Shown here: positions 15,174 through 16,413 of the stretch, in pieces
How the letters are laid out: every line of letters begins with the position of its first letter
Numbering within the stretch: position 1 is the first letter of the stretch
NCBI GenBank assembly: GCA_038209145.1
Contig: JBBQXZ010000096.1
Coordinates: forward strand, 1 to 16,413
From: Lunatibacter sp038209145
GTDB lineage: Bacteria; Bacteroidota; Bacteroidia; Cytophagales; Cyclobacteriaceae
Reading direction: 5' to 3'
Length of the DNA: 16,413 bases
Notes under the pieces: generated by a model
What the model was told of the DNA's origin: nothing
Database searches by the model: none
What the model saw: only the letters and a program-made list of their open reading frames with translations
Translations under genes and position numbers: made by a program

Positions 15174-15743
15174 TTATTGTTTTCCCTCTATTTCCTCCAC
15201 CAACTGATTATACCAGTCTTCACTGTATTTCCGTATTAGTGCTTCTTTCAAAAATTTGTACAAAGGCACGCCCAGGTTTTTACCAAGGACGCAGGCGGCA
15301 TCGCAGATTTCCCAGCGATCGTAGTTCAATGCATCATATTGGTCATATTTGGTGATCCTAATGGGATACAAATGGCAGCTTACGGGTTTTCGGAAAGTTG
15401 ATTTCCCGTCAAAGTAAGCTTGCTCTATCCCGCACTTCAATACGCCCTTTCCGTCCCGGATTGAAAACGCACAGGCACCGTTTTGGCCAATCGTAGGGGT
15501 ACCTTTTTCTCCATCTTGATCAAACACCCAAACTCCAAGCTTCTCAAGAACTTCAATCCCCTCCGCTGATAAGTAGGGTTGGATGGCCAAATAGTTTTTT
15601 TTCAATTCACCTATTTCTTCCTCTTCCAAAGGTGCGCCGGCATCTCCTTCCACACAACAGGCTCCCTTACATTTTTCCAAATCACAGAAAAAAAAGTTCT
15701 CCTTTATATCATCACTCAAGACCGCATTTTCTACAATAATCAT
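15174..15743 (-). CDS. DUF3109 cysteine-cluster protein (YkgJ-like metal binding)
   Basis: A 189-residue cytosolic protein of the DUF3109 family, common in Bacteroidetes and of unknown function, related to the zinc/iron-chelating YkgJ group. The cysteines are in the family pattern: CDLEKCKGACC (Cys20, Cys25, Cys29, Cys30), then GACAF, LKCGIEQAY, RKPVSCHLYPIR and CDAACV. This richness implies a bound metal or iron-sulfur cluster. The highly conserved GDAGAPLEEEE follows the first cluster. Start ATG 15743 is supported by a perfect -7 element 20 bases upstream. It stands alone: the beta-barrel gene converges from the left, and on the right a minus-strand terminator separates it from the rnpB region. 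A role in methylation or metal handling has been suggested for relatives, but nothing here settles it. Confidence 0.93.
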   Translation of the reverse strand: MIIVENAVLSDDIKENFFFCDLEKCKGACCVEGDAGAPLEEEEIGELKKNYLAIQPYLSAEGIEVLEKLGVWVFDQDGEKGTPTIGQNGACAFSIRDGKGVLKCGIEQAYFDGKSTFRKPVSCHLYPIRITKYDQYDALNYDRWEICDAACVLGKNLGVPLYKFLKEALIRKYSEDWYNQLVEEIEGKQ

Positions 15744-15762
15744 CTTTTTCGGAATTAGTCTA

Positions 15763-15770
15763 CAAAGGTA
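15763..15770 (-). promoter_or_regulatory. Bacteroidetes -7 promoter element of the DUF3109 gene
   Basis: Read on the minus strand, 15770-15763 is TACCTTTG, an exact TAnnTTTG. A TTAG 19 bases further upstream is a weak -33 candidate. Transcription would start near 15756, giving a leader of about 13 bases. Confidence 0.55.
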
Positions 15771-15805
15771 TGGAATATTTGGCCTTCACCTAAAGGTTAG
15801 CCCAG

Positions 15806-15840
15806 TCAAAAAAATAGCCGCCTCAACGAATTGAGGCGGC
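15806..15840 (-). terminator. Strong minus-strand terminator with no visible upstream gene
   Basis: GCCGCCTCAA (15817-15826) and TTGAGGCGGC (15831-15840) form a perfect 10-bp stem. On the minus strand the loop is TTCG and the stem is followed by TA and seven T residues (15814-15808), a classical terminator for leftward transcription. On the + strand no T tract follows. No minus-strand gene is seen to its right within the window. Confidence 0.85.
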
Positions 15841-16188
15841 ATAACCCAGCACTATGAAGAAAAGCTTTTAACAGCCTTATACAATTATAACTTTCAGTTT
15901 TTAAAAAAGTTTTAAATAAATTTGCCAAAACCTAAATTGGTGGCCCAACGTGATAAATCGGGGTATATCCGTCTGCCCTCCGGTCTTCGACTGGCAATAT
16001 GCCGTTCGTAAAATACGTTTCTGGCAAATAGGTTAACAATGAAGTTCCTTTTATTTTACGTTGTAACCTGAGTTCGATTATTCGTCAAACTAGCAATACA
16101 ATCACCTGGTTAAATTATTTCAGATATCAATTCTGGTTTCAAATGTTGGATATTATCAGGCATTCATGCGAAATTCTCCAAATTCCCG
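15841..16188. other. Gene-free region before rnpB with several inverted repeats
   Basis: No protein gene is supportable. It contains an exact + strand -7 octamer TAAATTTG at 15917-15924 without a clear -33 element, a six-pair hairpin at 15980-15994 (CCGGTC, loop TTC, GACTGG), a direct repeat CTGGCAA at 15991 and 16021, and two overlapping inverted pairings: CGTAAAATA (16007-16015) with TATTTTACG (16052-16060), and AGGTTAACAA (16030-16039) with TTGTAACCT (16061-16069, one bulge). It may encode a small RNA or be regulatory DNA. Confidence 0.5.
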
Positions 16189-16196
16189 TAAATTAG
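16189..16196 (+). promoter_or_regulatory. Possible -7 element of rnpB
   Basis: TAAATTAG differs from TAnnTTTG at one fixed base and would start transcription near 16203, at the expected 5' end of the RNase P RNA. No -33 element stands out. Confidence 0.3.
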
Positions 16197-16201
16197 CACC
16201 G

Positions 16202-16413
16202 TGCAAGCCGACCTGTCGCTGTCCCAATCGGGAGAGAGGAAAGTCCGGGCAACGCAGAGCACCATACTTCTTAACGGGAAGGGATCACTCTGGCGACGGA
16301 ATGGTTACAGAAAGTGCCACAGAAAATAAACCGCCCTTCACCTATTCAGGTAAGGGTAAGGGTGAAATGGTGGGGTAAGAGCCCACCGTCCCGGTGGCGA
16401 CATCGGGAGCAGG
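16202..16413 (+). ncRNA. rnpB: RNase P RNA, bacterial type A (3' end outside the window)
   Basis: RNase P RNA is the catalytic subunit that trims the 5' ends of tRNA precursors. Universally conserved segments are present in the right order: GAGGAAAGTCCGGGC (16236-16250, the P4/CR-I region, preceded by a TCCC-AATC-GGGA hairpin), CACAGAAAATAAACCGCC (16318-16335), AGGTAAGGGT followed by GGTGAAA, and GGTAAGAGCCCACC (16374-16387). The window stops just after GGGAGCAGG, in the P15/L15 area where the tRNA CCA end docks, so the 3' part and the second strands of P4 and P1 are missing. The 5' end is approximate. Confidence 0.95.

Noticed and set aside
16166..16378. 70-codon + frame over the start of rnpB
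   Set aside because: The DNA matches RNase P RNA, so the open frame is incidental.

Overview
The window looks like chromosomal DNA of a Bacteroidetes bacterium, most likely of the Cytophagales (Cyclobacteriaceae-like). I base this on protein families largely confined to the phylum (DUF4290, DUF3109, ASPIC/UnbV FG-GAP lipoprotein partners), on two perfect copies of the phylum's -7 promoter element TAnnTTTG, on the near absence of Shine-Dalgarno sequences and on an Asp-type MurA. The order and genus are inference.

Layout. (1) Bases 1-5503, + strand: a three-gene surface unit made of the 3' part of an ASPIC/UnbV FG-GAP (VCBS) repeat protein, then two tandem paralogous lipoproteins of the vanadium-dependent haloperoxidase/PAP2 superfamily, each keeping the full vanadate pocket. 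(2) 7564-5521, - strand: a compact housekeeping/stress operon, ECF sigma factor -> RsrA-like anti-sigma factor -> gmk (guanylate kinase) -> nadD (NaMN adenylyltransferase, TTG start overlapping the gmk stop). (3) 7692-12948, + strand: an LpxL/HtrB-type acyltransferase, a PcrA/UvrD helicase, a DUF4290 protein (TTG start) and murA, closed by a perfect 17-bp terminator hairpin. (4) 12988-14496: an AT-rich accessory stretch with a HEPN-MNT (HI0074/HI0073-like) toxin-antitoxin pair and gene-free flanks that hold repeats. (5) 14497-14970 +: a small outer-membrane beta-barrel protein with its own promoter and terminator. (6) 15743-15174 -: a DUF3109 cysteine-cluster protein with a perfect promoter element. 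(7) 15781-16200: a gene-free region with a strong terminator facing left that has no visible gene to serve. (8) from about 16202: the 5' part of rnpB (RNase P RNA), cut by the window end.

How the genes work together. The core supports envelope building (MurA for peptidoglycan, LpxL-type acylation for lipid A), nucleotide and cofactor supply (Gmk, NadD), DNA repair (UvrD) and tRNA maturation (rnpB). The sigma/anti-sigma pair heading the gmk-nadD operon suggests, by inference, that thiol/redox stress could reset GDP and NAD supply. The haloperoxidase-like lipoproteins with an FG-GAP protein are the best candidate for a poorly described system; the HEPN-MNT pair keeps the residues needed for an RNase toxin silenced by AMP addition.
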